Assembly: GCF_000003195.3 (NCBI RefSeq)
Contig: NC_012873.2
Location: 68,395,615-68,459,614, forward strand
Length of the DNA stretch: 64,000 nucleotides
Direction: 5' to 3'
From: Sorghum bicolor
Lineage: Eukaryota; Streptophyta; Magnoliopsida; Poales; Poaceae
Below, one piece after another: positions 1 to 10,960 of the stretch. The notes beneath the pieces were generated by a model. It ran no database searches. It saw nothing but the letters and a program-made list of their open reading frames with translations, and was not told the origin of the DNA. Positions within the stretch are counted from its first letter, which is position 1. The number at the start of each line of letters is the position of its first letter. The position numbers and the translations under genes are program-made.

Positions 1-3000
1 CGAAATCGGGGCCTAGGAGGACGTTGGAGGGCTTCAGGTTGCCGTGCACGATGCTCGACTGGTGGAGGTGCACCAGCCCCGCTGCAACATCCTCTGCGAT
101 CTTCATGCACGATGTCCAGTGCAGTGGCTTGCCCTTGCTGGGCGGCCGCGACCCTGCACACAGCATTGCATAAATCTTGAAGGAAGAGCAACAAGACCAT
201 CACAAAGCGCAGAAGATTAGTTATATAACAGCCATGACATAGTACTAGCATAAGTAAGGTCCACAACTGTGTCTGTGTGAGGCCATCATATTGCCATGGC
301 CCATGGCATGCATCGTCTGACTCTGATTGAAGGCCTCTCCTGCTCAATGCAAGCAGGCAGGGAATGCAGTACCACAGTAACTCAGCAGCAGGGCCGCCTG
401 GACCACCATGTAGATATGTCTGACGATGCTATCAACGATCACAAGCAAGCTACACCCATCATCTGCCTACCTGTACGCCTGGCCTTGGGGCAACTATATA
501 TGTTTGTATGCTCTTGTCCCTGAGCTTGTGCTGGAAATGAGCTACTGCTGGCTAAAATAACAATTAGTACATGCAATGCCATAGTGGCCACAGGGTTTAT
601 TGTCTCAGATCCAGCCATCACAATGCCCTGGCAAGTGAGACAGATAGAGAGAGAGCATGGCCTTCACTTTGACGGACTGCCCTTAAATTAACCGTTTTCT
701 TTTCCTTCCGTCCTTCATTCTTTGTGAGGACTAATCCTGTTATTTTTGGGACCATAAAAGACTCACACTGTGGTGACTCTGAGATCAGTCGATGCATGGT
801 GATGGACATCATAATCTTTTTAATCAATTGATTTAACCAAATGCACATAGCAGATCAATAATTTCCCTGCTGTTACTGTCTTGTATAACTTACCTGTACA
901 CTAAGAAAGATGGCCATTGAATGCAGGGCATGTGCTACACATTCCATTTACTGGCTAACAATAACAAGACAAAGAGAACACTTCATTTTACAAAAGGAAA
1001 AAAGAAGATGCACGAGAAACTAACAAGTGTAGTGACTAGGGAGTAGTCCATTTGACTCACCCCTCAGTCACTCACATGTCACATGAACCAGAGGCACCCA
1101 TGTTCATGCACTGTGGCCTCTGACTCTTTGTTTGTTTGTTTGTTAATCAGTCAGTCAGAGATACCTCCCTGTTAATTATTTTTTTCCTTTTTCAAGAGAA
1201 GTCCCATTTATACATAAATATCGTTGCTTACTCCAAATTCTGTTCTGGTTCATAGGGTTCCTAAATTACTCCAGCATTTTGCCGTACCAGTTCCGAATAT
1301 GAGAATAGGCTCGGACTTTAAAGGATTAGGCTTAATCTATCCAACTAATAGTAGATTGCAGGAGTTGAGATACAAAATTAAATGCACAGGAGTGTACTGC
1401 AGCACTCCCATATGCACATGGTCTCTCTTCGAACCCAGAGCACCAGTTCAGCTGTTGTGCGATCTGGTGATACAGTACTAGCGATACCATACTGATCTAT
1501 GAATTGCAATGCAATAGTTCCTTGTCTATGAATTGCAATGCAAATTCATGTCCTGTGGGTCTTCACTTGCATGAATGAAGGAGTAACTAGGTAGCAGGCT
1601 CTGCCTTCCCCTGTCAGTCACATGCATGCCTGATGGCTGAGCAGCCTTCCTTCAAGCTCAATCCTTGTGCTCGTACTGTACTGCGACTAGTAGATGCCAA
1701 TTCATTCTGGGTTTTAAAGCTCGGGGAGGACTGAACAACCTAACACGACCCGCACTGAATACAATCCCATTTGCATTTTCCCTAAGTCAAGCTCTGTGAT
1801 GCGACTACTTTCATTATAAATAAAAGATGATTCATAATATGTTTCCATCTGAAAGTGCTATTTGTCGAATTGTGTCATATTAAGAACCATGAACCATGAT
1901 CATGATGTGCTTTATATATATATATAGAACGAGAGGAGCAGCAGGAAGGTGATGTCCTAGTCTAACTTTAAGGTGAAGCATGAGGCATGCATGTATGTCC
2001 AGCCTGCCAAAGCCAAACAGCAACAAATAAAGGCCAAGGGGCCAAAGAGTCCTTTTGGGTAACTGCATTGCACGGCAGATCCATGGGAGGTAGAGCTACA
2101 CTACAGCTACCGAAGGGTGCCTTTATAACTCGACTGCGTGCTCCCGTCCATGAGGGAGATGTGGAGTCCTTGAAGGAAGGTCCGCCCATCGCCATCCATG
2201 GTGAGAGGAGAAGTGACAAGAAATCCGTGGCCCCTGGCTGGGTCAGCCAGTATCTTCTTCGTGATCTGGCCACCATACATGGCGTCGAGAGGAGACAGGG
2301 TTGTCCACTTACGCATAATAAATGCATGACACAATGTCCGTATGCGTGGTTGGGTTGTTACTGGTTAGATAGATAGATCCAACTAGTTTCAATTTGGTAC
2401 CTGCCTGGCCTGGAGATGTTCATGCGTTTGGATTGAAAGCAATTACCGTCAGTCTAGGCTAGTTTTGGTTTGATTTTGATTTGATTTCCATGGGAATGGG
2501 ATGGGATTGGGAATTTCCTAGGGGTGGCAATTGGCAAAGTACTATATTATTGATGATAAATCAAAGGGCGAGTGGGTTGGGTTTTTACTGACCGTGCACG
2601 AGGGAGAAGAGGCTTCCGTTTGGGAAGTAGTCGTACACCAGCAGCCGCTCCTCCTTAGCCTGGAAGTAGGCCCGCAGCGCCACCGCGTTTGGGTGCCGCA
2701 CCCGCCCCAGCTCCTCTGCGCGCCGCCCGAACTCGGCCGCGCCCACCCCACCCGCCGACGGGTCGCGCATCCGCTTCACCGTCACGATGAACCCTGTCTC
2801 CATGACCGCCTTGTACGTGCTGCCCACCTCGCCGCGCCCCAGCGTCTCGGCCGACGCGCGCAGCAGCTCCTCCAGGCTGTACATCTCCGCCACGCCGCCG
2901 CAGAACACCAGCTTGCCGATTCCCTCGCGCTCCCACGAGAACTCCCGCCCGCCGACGCCCACGGCCGCCCCGGCTGTCGTCGCCGCCGCCGTTGCCGCGG

Positions 3001-4125
3001 AGGATGCATGATTATGATGCTGCTGTGCCTGCACGGGCAAAGGATATACTAGTTAATAATTAATTAAATCAGGAAAATCAGAGGCCGCAGGTGGACCCAA
3101 TCCAACGGGGCCACCAGGCAGAGAGACGTTCCCAGTCCCACCTGGTGCTCCTCCTCCTCCGCCGCCACTATACCGCCGCCGCCCTTGTCCACGTCGCCGG
3201 CGACGCGCTTGTTCCTCCCGCGCCGCGACGCCATGAGCGCCGCCGCCACGAGGATGGCCAGCACCACCACCCCTGCCACGGTGGCTCCGGCCACGACGGC
3301 GGCGTTCTTGCCGCGGCGAGTCTTGGTCCGGGGCGGGGGCAGGGGCGCGAACGCCGCCGTGGCCGCGGTAAGCGGCGCAGGGCTGGGCCCGTCGGCACCG
3401 GGGACGCAGCGGACGGCGAGCGGAGCGCCACAGAGGCCGGCATTGGGGAGGAAGGACGAGGCGTTGAACCTAGCGGCGAGCGCGCGGGGGATCTCCCCCG
3501 AGAGGCGGTTGGCGGAGACGTTGAGCGCCCTGAGCGTGGGCTGCCCCAAGGACGGGACGGCGCCGGTGAGCAGATTGCGGTCGAGGAGCAGCGAGGTGAG
3601 GCGGGGCAGGGCGGCGAGGGAGGGCGGGATCTGGCCCGTGAGTCGGTTTCCGGAGAGGACGATGACGGTGGCGCGATGGAGCAGGGCGAGCGTTGCGGGG
3701 ACGCGGCCCTGGAGGCGGTTGTCGGCGAGGTAGAGGAGCTTGAGGTTTGGGAGCGCGCGCGGGAGGGCGTCCGGGATGGGGCCCGTGAGGGCGTTGGACT
3801 TAAGGCTGAGGACCCGCAGCTCGGCGAGCGGGGCGAGGAGCGCGGCGGTGAGGGAGCCCGTGAGGTTGAGGCCCTCGAGAACGAGCTTGGTGACGCGGCC
3901 GGCGGGTGCGCACTGGCGCACGCCGGGCCAGGAGGCGCAGAAGGAGGGCGCCGTGTCGGGGCGCCACGGGAGGCGGTCGGAGCGGTCGAGGGAGGACTTG
4001 AGGGTGAGCAGGGCGTCGGCGTCGGCGGCATTGGCAATGGCGGCGAGGTGGAGGTGGGCGACAATGTGGAGCAGGAGGAAGCACGGCCAGGCGGCTCCTG
4101 GACCTGGTGCTGGGCGGCGAGGCAT
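1..4125 (-). CDS. Leucine-rich-repeat receptor-like (pseudo)kinase, 3' part cut by window edge
   Basis: Three exons are visible: 4125-3142, 3028-2593 and 153-1, joined by GT-AG introns in consistent phase; the rest lies beyond position 1. The start is the ATG at 4125 (good CACC-ATG context). The frame stays open upstream, but only through a TTG near 4191. Residues 1-33 form a signal peptide, followed by an LRR N-cap, about five LRRs (roughly 75-215), a Pro-rich linker, a membrane helix (about 275-299) and a basic stop-transfer. Exon 2 carries the kinase start: [17 protein letters not shown], a Gly-rich loop, and a VTVKRM lysine. Exon 3 has [12 protein letters not shown] where active kinases have HRDLKPxN, so the catalytic Arg-Asp is replaced by Gly-Asn. 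This matches the LRR-III group of probably inactive plant receptor kinases. Intron 2 (154-2592) shows only AT-rich sequence. The ligand and exact orthologue cannot be given. Confidence 0.9.
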
Positions 4126-4239
4126 GGTGGGTGAGGGTCGCTGGCTGGATTCGACTGGACTGGGTGGGGGTTTAGGTTTTAGCGAAGCCAATGGGCGGGC
4201 GGCGGCATTGCCAGATTGCCAAGGCCTTGGACTTGGATT

Positions 4240-4279
<40 letters not shown>

Positions 4280-4660
4280 GAGGCCAGGGAAGGAGGTCCG
4301 GAGCTAGAAAAGAAGGAAAGGCGAACGAGGCCGGCAACGGCAACGGCAAACCGCGAGCCGATGGTTGGAGGGAGGGGAAAAGGAAAAGGAAGTGGATGCT
4401 GCTCACGCTCACGGGCTGCTGATCGCGGATTGCAGCTGCATCTCAGTGATCGGCGTCGTCTGCAGATTGCAGCTGCAGCTCACAGCCTCACCCACCAGCA
4501 GCTATGGTCTGTCGGGAAATCAGATGAGGATTAGGCCTGGGTTAGCTGTGAATTTTTTTAATTTCCCTACTATAAAACTTTCGGTTTGTTTATAATAAAT
4601 ATTATCGAAGATTCGATGTGACAGGAAATTTTAAAAAAATTTTGATTTTCAGGTTGAACT
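4126..4660 (-). promoter_or_regulatory. 5' leader and upstream region of the LRR receptor-like gene
   Basis: This stretch upstream of the ATG at 4125 is purine-rich on the coding strand and holds a GA microsatellite typical of plant 5' leaders. No clear TATA box was found. The distal part, 4565-4660, is a broken fragment of the same MITE family that follows. Confidence 0.45.
4241..4274. repeat. (CT)17 microsatellite in receptor kinase 5' leader
   Basis: Seventeen uninterrupted CT units on the plus strand read as (GA)n in the transcript orientation. GA tracts are common in grass 5' UTRs and can bind BBR/BPC factors; any function here is inference. Confidence 0.9.
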
Positions 4661-4897
4661 AAGGCCTTGTTTAGTTTAAAAAATTTAGGAAAATCGACAC
4701 GGTAGCAAATATTGTCCAATCGTGGACTAACTAGTCTCAAAAAATTCGTCTCGTCAATTCCGACCAAACTGTGAAATTAATTTTTATTTTCATTTATATT
4801 TAATACTCTATACATACATCTAAAGATTCGATGTGACGAGAAATCTAAAAAATTTTGTAAATTTTTTAGAAAGTAAGCAAGCCCTAAACAAGGCCTT
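4661..4897. mobile_element. Tourist-like MITE (GGCCTTGTTTAG family), copy 1
   Basis: The element starts GGCCTTGTTTAG and ends CTAAACAAGGCC. Its inside shows the family landmarks (GTCCAAT, TCGTCTCG, and a TTTAATACT/ATACAT block). The same arrangement recurs more than ten times in the window. It is non-autonomous, with no coding capacity. TAA or TTA lies at the borders but the two sides do not match here. Confidence 0.8.
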
Positions 4898-5132
4898 AGC
4901 AGGTCTAGTGTGGCTGAGATTAGCCTGCACTGCCACTGCAAGAGAGATTCGGAATTAGGGCCGCGTGCGTGCAGTGCCGTGCAGACACTGATGACGGTCA
5001 TAATGACCTTACTTACCCTCCTCGGGTCTCTCAAAAGCCTGCGTGCTCCCATTAATTTCTTTCTGTGCCCGCCTTGTCCCATAGCAGTACTACTGTTACT
5101 ACTGCTGCATGTGGCCCCACCCACCGAGACCG

Positions 5133-5388
5133 AGGCCTTGTTTAGGCCATATGTTTAGTTCTAAAAAAATTTTGCAAAATTTTTCAAATTCTCCGTCACA
5201 TCAAATCATTAGATACATGTATGTAGTATTAAATATAAACAAAAATAAAAACTAATTACACAGTTTAGTCGGAATTGACGAGACGAATCTTTTGATCCTA
5301 GTTAGTCTATAATTGGACAATATTTGAATACAAACGAAAGTGCTACAGATCGATTTCCTAAAAAAATTTTAAACTAAACAAGGTCTTA
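5133..5388. mobile_element. Tourist-like MITE (GGCCTTGTTTAG family), copy 2
   Basis: Inverted orientation relative to the first copy, bounded by GGCCTTGTTTAG and CTAAACAAGGTC. The left end carries a small local duplication of the TTTAG motif. Confidence 0.75.
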
Positions 5389-5466
5389 CTTCTAAACAAA
5401 TTACAAAAAATTTAAATTTCTTATCACATCGAATCTTGCGATAATGCGATTAAAATCTGTAATTTA

Positions 5467-5707
5467 GTCCTTGTTTAGTTCACCCAAAAACAAAAAACTT
5501 TTTAAGATTCACCGTCACATCAAATCTTACGGTACATGCATAGAGCACTAAATATAGACGAAAATAAAACGAATTGCATAGTTTACTTGTAAACCGCGGG
5601 ATGAATCTTTTAAAACTAGTTACTCTATGATTGGATAATGTTTGTCAAATAAAAACAAAATGCTATAGTGCCCCCAAACTAAAAGTTTTTCCGAACTAAA
5701 CAAGACC
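5467..5707. mobile_element. Tourist-like MITE, copy 3, with TTA target duplication
   Basis: Begins GTCCTTGTTTAGTTCACC and ends GAACTAAACAAGACC. TTA flanks it directly on both sides (5464-5466 and 5708-5710), the 3-bp duplication expected of PIF/Harbinger-type (Tourist) elements. Confidence 0.8.
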
Positions 5708-5710
5708 TTA

Positions 5711-6095
5711 CATGACGGATATTTTTAAATTTACTTAATCTATATTATATTTGTTAAATGCGAACGAAAGTACTATAATATTTATTTTTGAAAAAAAAAA
5801 TAGAACTAAAGGAGGCCCGAGAGAAACGGAGATGCGAGCGAGAGGCAGACGGAGAGAAACGTCGCTAGGGAAAGATTTCGTATTTTGATACTTTAGCATT
5901 TTCGTTTGTTTGTGGCAAATATTATCCAATTATAAACTAACTAGGCTCAAAAGATTCGTCTCGTAAATTACAGATAAACTGTGCAATTAGTTTTTATTTT
6001 CTTTTATATTTAGTGCTTCATGTATGTGCCACAATATTTGATGTGACAAAGAATCTTGAAAAGTTTTTAAATTTCGGAGTGAACTAAACAAGGCC
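5711..6095. mobile_element. Degraded fragments of two more GGCCTTGTTTAG MITEs
   Basis: 5711-5817 resembles one half of the family without its left end. 5870-6095 keeps the internal landmarks and the right terminus GAACTAAACAAGGCC but has lost the left terminus. Confidence 0.6.
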
Positions 6096-6296
6096 TAGGA
6101 TTTAGAGTTTCTTTTGTTCTTAGCTTATTTTTAACCTGGCTAAGATTGAAACTTAGACAATCCAAATCTACTTTTAGCAAGTCAATCTTTAGTTATTTGG
6201 TTATATATATTGTCTTCAAACCTGTCTAGTATTAAGTGTGCTTGGTTACGTAGTTTTTATTTTATATATAATTTATCTTTTTCTCTGTTCTAGTAA

Positions 6297-6537
6297 GGCT
6301 TTGTTTAGTTCTAAAAAAGTTTTAGATTTTGGTACTGTAGTTTTTTTATTTGTTTATGGTAATATTGTCTAATCATAAACTAACTACACTCAAAAGATTC
6401 GTCTCGTAAATTACAGATAAACTGTGTAATTAATTTTTGTTTCTTCTATATTTAATGTTTTATGTATATACCACAAGTTTTGATGTGATGATGAATCTTG
6501 AAAAGTTTTTAAATTTCAGAGTGAACTAAACAAAGCC
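6297..6537. mobile_element. Tourist-like MITE, copy with TAA target duplication
   Basis: Starts GGCTTTGTTTAGTTC and ends GAACTAAACAAAGCC, a perfect 15-bp terminal inverted repeat. TAA is present directly at both borders (6294-6296, 6538-6540). Confidence 0.85.
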
Positions 6538-6783
6538 TAAGGTTATCCATCTCAGCTATTTCATCATCAAACACCTAGTCCGCGCGCATGGCAGAGCAGC
6601 ACGATGGCCGAGTGGTAGGGCCGAGCTTGTCCCCGGTGCTGGTAATTCGCAAACAAAATTAGCAACAACAGAAGAAAGACTGGCCCAATAATCTATCACT
6701 GGCAAAAAAAAAATCAAAAAGTGCGCCTCAATGTGCAAGCATTAAAGGGAGTCTGGAGCATTTGGATTTGGTTTGACTCTTTA

Positions 6784-7084
6784 GGCCCTGTTTAGATTGG
6801 AGATGGAAATTTTTTGGATGTCACATCAGATATGTCGGAAGGATGTCGGGAGAAGTTTTAGAAACTAATAAAAAAATAAATTACATAGACGAATCTATTA
6901 AGTATAATTAATCTATCATTAGCACATGTGGGGTTACTGTAGCACTTAAGGCTAATCATAGAGTAACTAGGCTTAAAAGATTCGTCTCGTGATTTTCAAC
7001 CAAACTGTGTGATTAGTTTATTTTTTTATATATATTTAATGTTCTATACATGTGTGCAAAGATTTGATGTGATGGATCAGGGCC
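6784..7084. mobile_element. Second MITE family (GGCCCTGTTTAGATTGG), copy A
   Basis: It shares its left end and interior (GTCGGAAGGATGTCGGGAG, ATTAAGTATAATTAATC) with the element at 37948-38293. The right end has lost part of the terminus, but GGCC remains and TTA flanks both sides (6781-6783, 7085-7087). Confidence 0.75.
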
Positions 7085-7087
7085 TTA

Positions 7088-9647
7088 CAATTCGGCCATC
7101 CTGGGCCTGACCCAATAATCTATCACTAGCAAACACCAAAACTAAAGAAAATAGTGTCAGAATTTTAGTGAATTGTTCAGGGTTTTGAGATTTTGGGGGT
7201 TTTACAAATTTTTTCAAAAACTAAACAAAGGCCTAGTATTTCCTCAAGATCTTTATAGAGCACCGGCGCCCGATGCATGAAGAAGGCATCCATGCAACTG
7301 TAACCCCAAGAATAATAAGCAAACCCTCTTGCAAGATGAACACCTAGTGTCGCTTGATCACTCCCTCAAATTTTAACCCTACAATCTAGCTTACACTCTC
7401 CAAATATGAAAACACTTGGCAAGAATATGCATGTGGATGCTCAACTCTAGTACGTGCACGAGGCTTTTGCATATGTTCAAAAGAGGTTCACATGGCCAGG
7501 CGACCAAATATATATAACCTCCAGAAACATATTAGCCTTTACAAACTTATTGGGTTGAAATCGGGAGCAACAGGTAGCTCCGTTGATGCACGGAAGTTGT
7601 ACTAAAGAAAATGTAACAGTGACATACAATCACTAACATAGTTGTTAGTAATTGCCATTGTTATTTAGGTGACTTCATTCTCTCATAGGGCCACCGGAGA
7701 ATTCCAATTAACGTTGTTGTCCCTTTGATTCACAAATATGTCAAATGTGACAAAGCGTCGGCGCAACCCTCCTGCAGTGCACTTAGAGAAATATGAAGAA
7801 TTCTAAGCACGTCTGAGTCATAAAACACCCTCACTGAACTCACTAAAAGGATCGAAGATGTCACCTACAGATGGTTGGATAGGCATTTTTGACAAATACA
7901 AGTTAAAACATGGAAACTATTAAAAATAAGATATACTGAACATGTCTAAGAGTTACACACCTACCCGACGAATGGTTGAAGAGAAAAAATTATAGTCTCT
8001 CCGAGTCAAATTAGACTAATTGTGCTTTCATGGCAGCACAAACCTCAAAAATGAAATATTCTCTTTTTAACCCTAGCTTCGATCTTTTGCTAGATCAAAA
8101 TAGACAAAAAGAAAATGAAGCACAAAAGAAACAAATGATCTGTTCATCGAAGTCTAGGTCTCTACTCAAACCCTACGTATTTGTTGAGGAAGTCGAGAGC
8201 AACCACTCGTAGACAGGTTCTAACTAAGTTTATTTCAGCCACTTTTCTGTATCTACTAGTTTAATATTTTTCCTTTTAGGGACAATATCAAACCCTCGCA
8301 AACTTTCCACGACACTCCACGACCTTGGTGCTCGCCAATGACTTCTAGCCATTTAAGAGACATGATCTCCAAGAGTAAGAAATGCTTCACGATATCTTAA
8401 TGTGCTACAAGTATTCAAGGTATGGCCTAATCACTATTGCTTGTTGGTTTGAATCTCACTCAATCTAAGTTTTGCAACTATGGATCAATCTCATAAAAGA
8501 GATGGTGTAGGGAATGTCTCATAATGCTTAAAATTTGTATATGAGGCATCATAGCAACACTCAAAGAAGATGATTTATGGGTATTGAAATGATCGATACA
8601 GTGAATAGGCAAAACTTGAATTTCCAAACTACTCTGCGAATTAAATGATAGTGTCATGAATTATAGTCCTGCTCGAAATTTCATTGTAATTCTGACTCTG
8701 TGAGTGAAGAACCTAATCGATCTGCCAATTTAACCAACGGAATTCAGATATACTTTTGCTACATGTACAAGGGAGTATGATGAGCAAGTTCCATGAGATG
8801 GTTTTGGCTAAATGCTTCACAACAAGTAGATCAAGTTGAAACAATGAAGAATAACAAGAATAAGCGAAGGATACACCTGCTCTATTTAACGAAGTTTGGA
8901 TTCACCTTCATGAATTATACATCTCCATTGACGAGCCCCGCTCTAAAGAGAGGTAGTTTTCTTTCAACCATTTTCGTCACTTTACTATTTTATTTCTTTC
9001 TTTTCGAAAACAAAATTGGAACCTTCACAAACTTTTTATGGCTTACCATAAGCTTATGAGCTCACCAAGTAACTCTTTGTTGTCTAGAAGGCTCCATCCT
9101 CTAAGGCTAACAAACACTTTACCAAATGCTTGACAAAATTCGTAAGTGTTTGTTTTATTTCTCGTTGGATCACCTAATCTTTCAACTCTCACAAGAATCA
9201 AACAATCCTCACAAAAAGCTCAAATGGCCTAGAAAGAGGTCTCTCTTTAGTTTGGGCTAGTTTATGTAGTTTTGAGTTTGTCAAGAAACCGATCACATTT
9301 ATACAACTAGATATGGATTCATGGCTCATTGCACTATCTCTACTTAGGCGCGTTGCAATCTCCATAAAAGTTTTTCGGTAGCTAGGTTGTAGTAGGCTTG
9401 TCAGATATTGGTTAGGCATGATTTTGGTGACAAATGAAATGTCCGAGAAAGTTTTGTTAGTATATTGTTAGATTGATATTTTAGGGCTCACGAGTATCAC
9501 AGCAAATCCTAGACCCAGAAACCATTTACCAGTGTGAAAACTACTCCGAGGCACTGACCAGCGTGGATGCGCATCATATGATTTAGAAATAACCAACTTA
9601 GTGTGACATGTAAAAGAAGAAACATGAACAGTACATACGTGTTATTT
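7088..9647. other. Noncoding spacer, no gene recognised
   Basis: About 2.5 kb of moderately AT-rich sequence. A MITE right end (AAACTAAACAAAGGCC) sits near 7215-7232. Two weakly similar blocks (around 8270-8340 and 9000-9060, both with a CCTnnCAAACTTT core) suggest an old repeat, possibly a decayed retroelement. Open frames are short, and no domain was recognised on either strand. Confidence 0.4.
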
Positions 9648-9750
9648 TTTATATTTATATTTATATTTATATTTATATTTATATTTATATTTATATTTAT
9701 ATTTATATTTATATTTATATTTATATTTATATTTATATTTATATTTATAT
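9648..9750. repeat. (TTTATA)n hexanucleotide microsatellite, about 17 units
   Basis: Near-perfect tandem hexamers run directly up to the TAA target site of the following MITE. Such long AT tracts usually vary in length between individuals. Confidence 0.9.
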
Positions 9751-9753
9751 TAA

Positions 9754-10574
9754 GGCCAGTCTCAGTGGGAGTTTCATCTAAGTTTCATTCACATTAAATA
9801 AACTGCCACATAGGCATTTTAGATGACATGGCAGCGTATTTAAGAAGAGAGAAGAAATGGGTTTCATTTAGATGAAACTCTCTTGACACGATTACCAACT
9901 CTCTATGAGTCTTTAAATTAAATGTATATCAAACCATGGAATGAAACTCTCCATTGAGAGTGGGTGTTTCATCCAAGTTTCATTTTATTTCACATGACAT
10001 GACAAACTTAGAAACAACGCTATGAAACTCTCCATTGAGACTCAAAATGTCAACGGGGAATTCCCCGTCGGAGGTTACTGCCCCAAACCCGTCCCGCGGG
10101 GCAAAATTCTCCCATCCCCGTCCCCGTAAAGGGTCACGGGGAGAACTTCTGCCCATCCCCGTCCCCGTGTCAATTATATAAACAACAGCAAATCACTTAC
10201 ATAAACAGCAGCAAATATCCAATAATTCACATGCAAATAACAACCATTTGTCCATAATTGCCTACTGCATAGTTCATAACAACACAGAAACAATCACATT
10301 GTTCATACATTCATCACAAGTGATTCATCAACTAGAAATAGCAACTAAGAATCCAAACATTGAGCATAGGTTTATTATTATCGGGTCTCCACGGGGAACG
10401 GGGACGGGGGGAGGCACACCAGACCCGCCCCCGCGAAACCCAACGGGGACAGATTTTGCCCCATTTAGCTCCCCGTGGGGAGAGATTTTGCCCCAAACCT
10501 GTCACTAAATAGGGGAATTCCCCGCGGGAAATCGGAGATCGGTTCCCCGTTGACATTTTGAATTGAGACTGGCC
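9754..10574. mobile_element. Tourist-like MITE (GGCCAGTCTCA family), split by a second element
   Basis: The left terminus GGCCAGTCTCAGTGGGAG mirrors the right terminus ATTGAGACTGGCC, with repeated ATGAAACTC blocks next to each end. TAA flanks both sides (9751-9753, 10575-10577). Removing the nested element at about 10042-10561 rejoins the right terminal repeat cleanly. It lies about 400 bp upstream of the FURRY-like start codon. Confidence 0.85.
10042..10561. mobile_element. Nested hAT- or Mutator-like MITE, ~520 bp
   Basis: Termini TCAAAATGTCAACGGGGAA and TTCCCCGTTGACATTTTGA form a perfect 19-bp inverted repeat. The flanks carry ATTGAGAC (8 bp, 10034-10041 and 10562-10569), extendable to a 9-bp ATTGAGACT if one base is taken from the TIR. 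Eight bases points to hAT and nine to Mutator. The ends are rich in CCCCGT/ACGGGG blocks. No coding capacity. Confidence 0.85.
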
Positions 10575-10577
10575 TAA

Positions 10578-10960
10578 TAAGGGTTGGGTTGGACTGAACT
10601 CTGGAGCAAGGCTCTGAACGAATGAAATCAAAGGGCTATCCTTCAGGACCCAAACGGAAAAAAAGGAAAGAGAATATACACAAACCAGTCGAGTCTGAGG
10701 ACCTTCACCACCTCCAATGGCTCCATCTCTCTAGTCTGTACCCTCGGAGACGGCAGGGCAGGGCAGGGCACAAGGCAGACCGAGGCGGGGGCCGCCTCCG
10801 CATCTCCGCCTAGCTGGGTCGGTTTCCTCGAGATCTCAAGCTGGCTACCCCGCGCTCCTCCCACCATCTCTCCGCTGCCGCGGCCGCCGCGGCAGCGGGG
10901 GTCTCGTACCCCCCGCCGCTGCCCCCCACGCCCCCCAGCGCGGCGGCCTCCACGTCCGAC
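10578..10960 (+). promoter_or_regulatory. Upstream region and GC-rich 5' leader of FURRY-like gene
   Basis: From about 10740 the sequence becomes strongly CpG- and C-rich, as in grass 5' leaders, up to the ATG at 10961. No TATA box is evident. Confidence 0.45.

Noticed and set aside
3091..4134. Long plus-strand frames opposite the receptor kinase exon (up to 347 codons)
   Set aside because: They are antisense shadows of a GC-rich exon with strong third-position bias. The minus strand has a clear LRR protein; the plus frames are low-complexity Arg/Gly/Glu without domains.
4126..4191. Earlier start for the receptor kinase (MASLKPKP...)
   Set aside because: The codon is TTG, not ATG; the ATG at 4125 directly precedes a good signal peptide.
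9603..9797. 64-codon frame of alternating Phe-Ile
   Set aside because: It is the translation of the TTTATA microsatellite.
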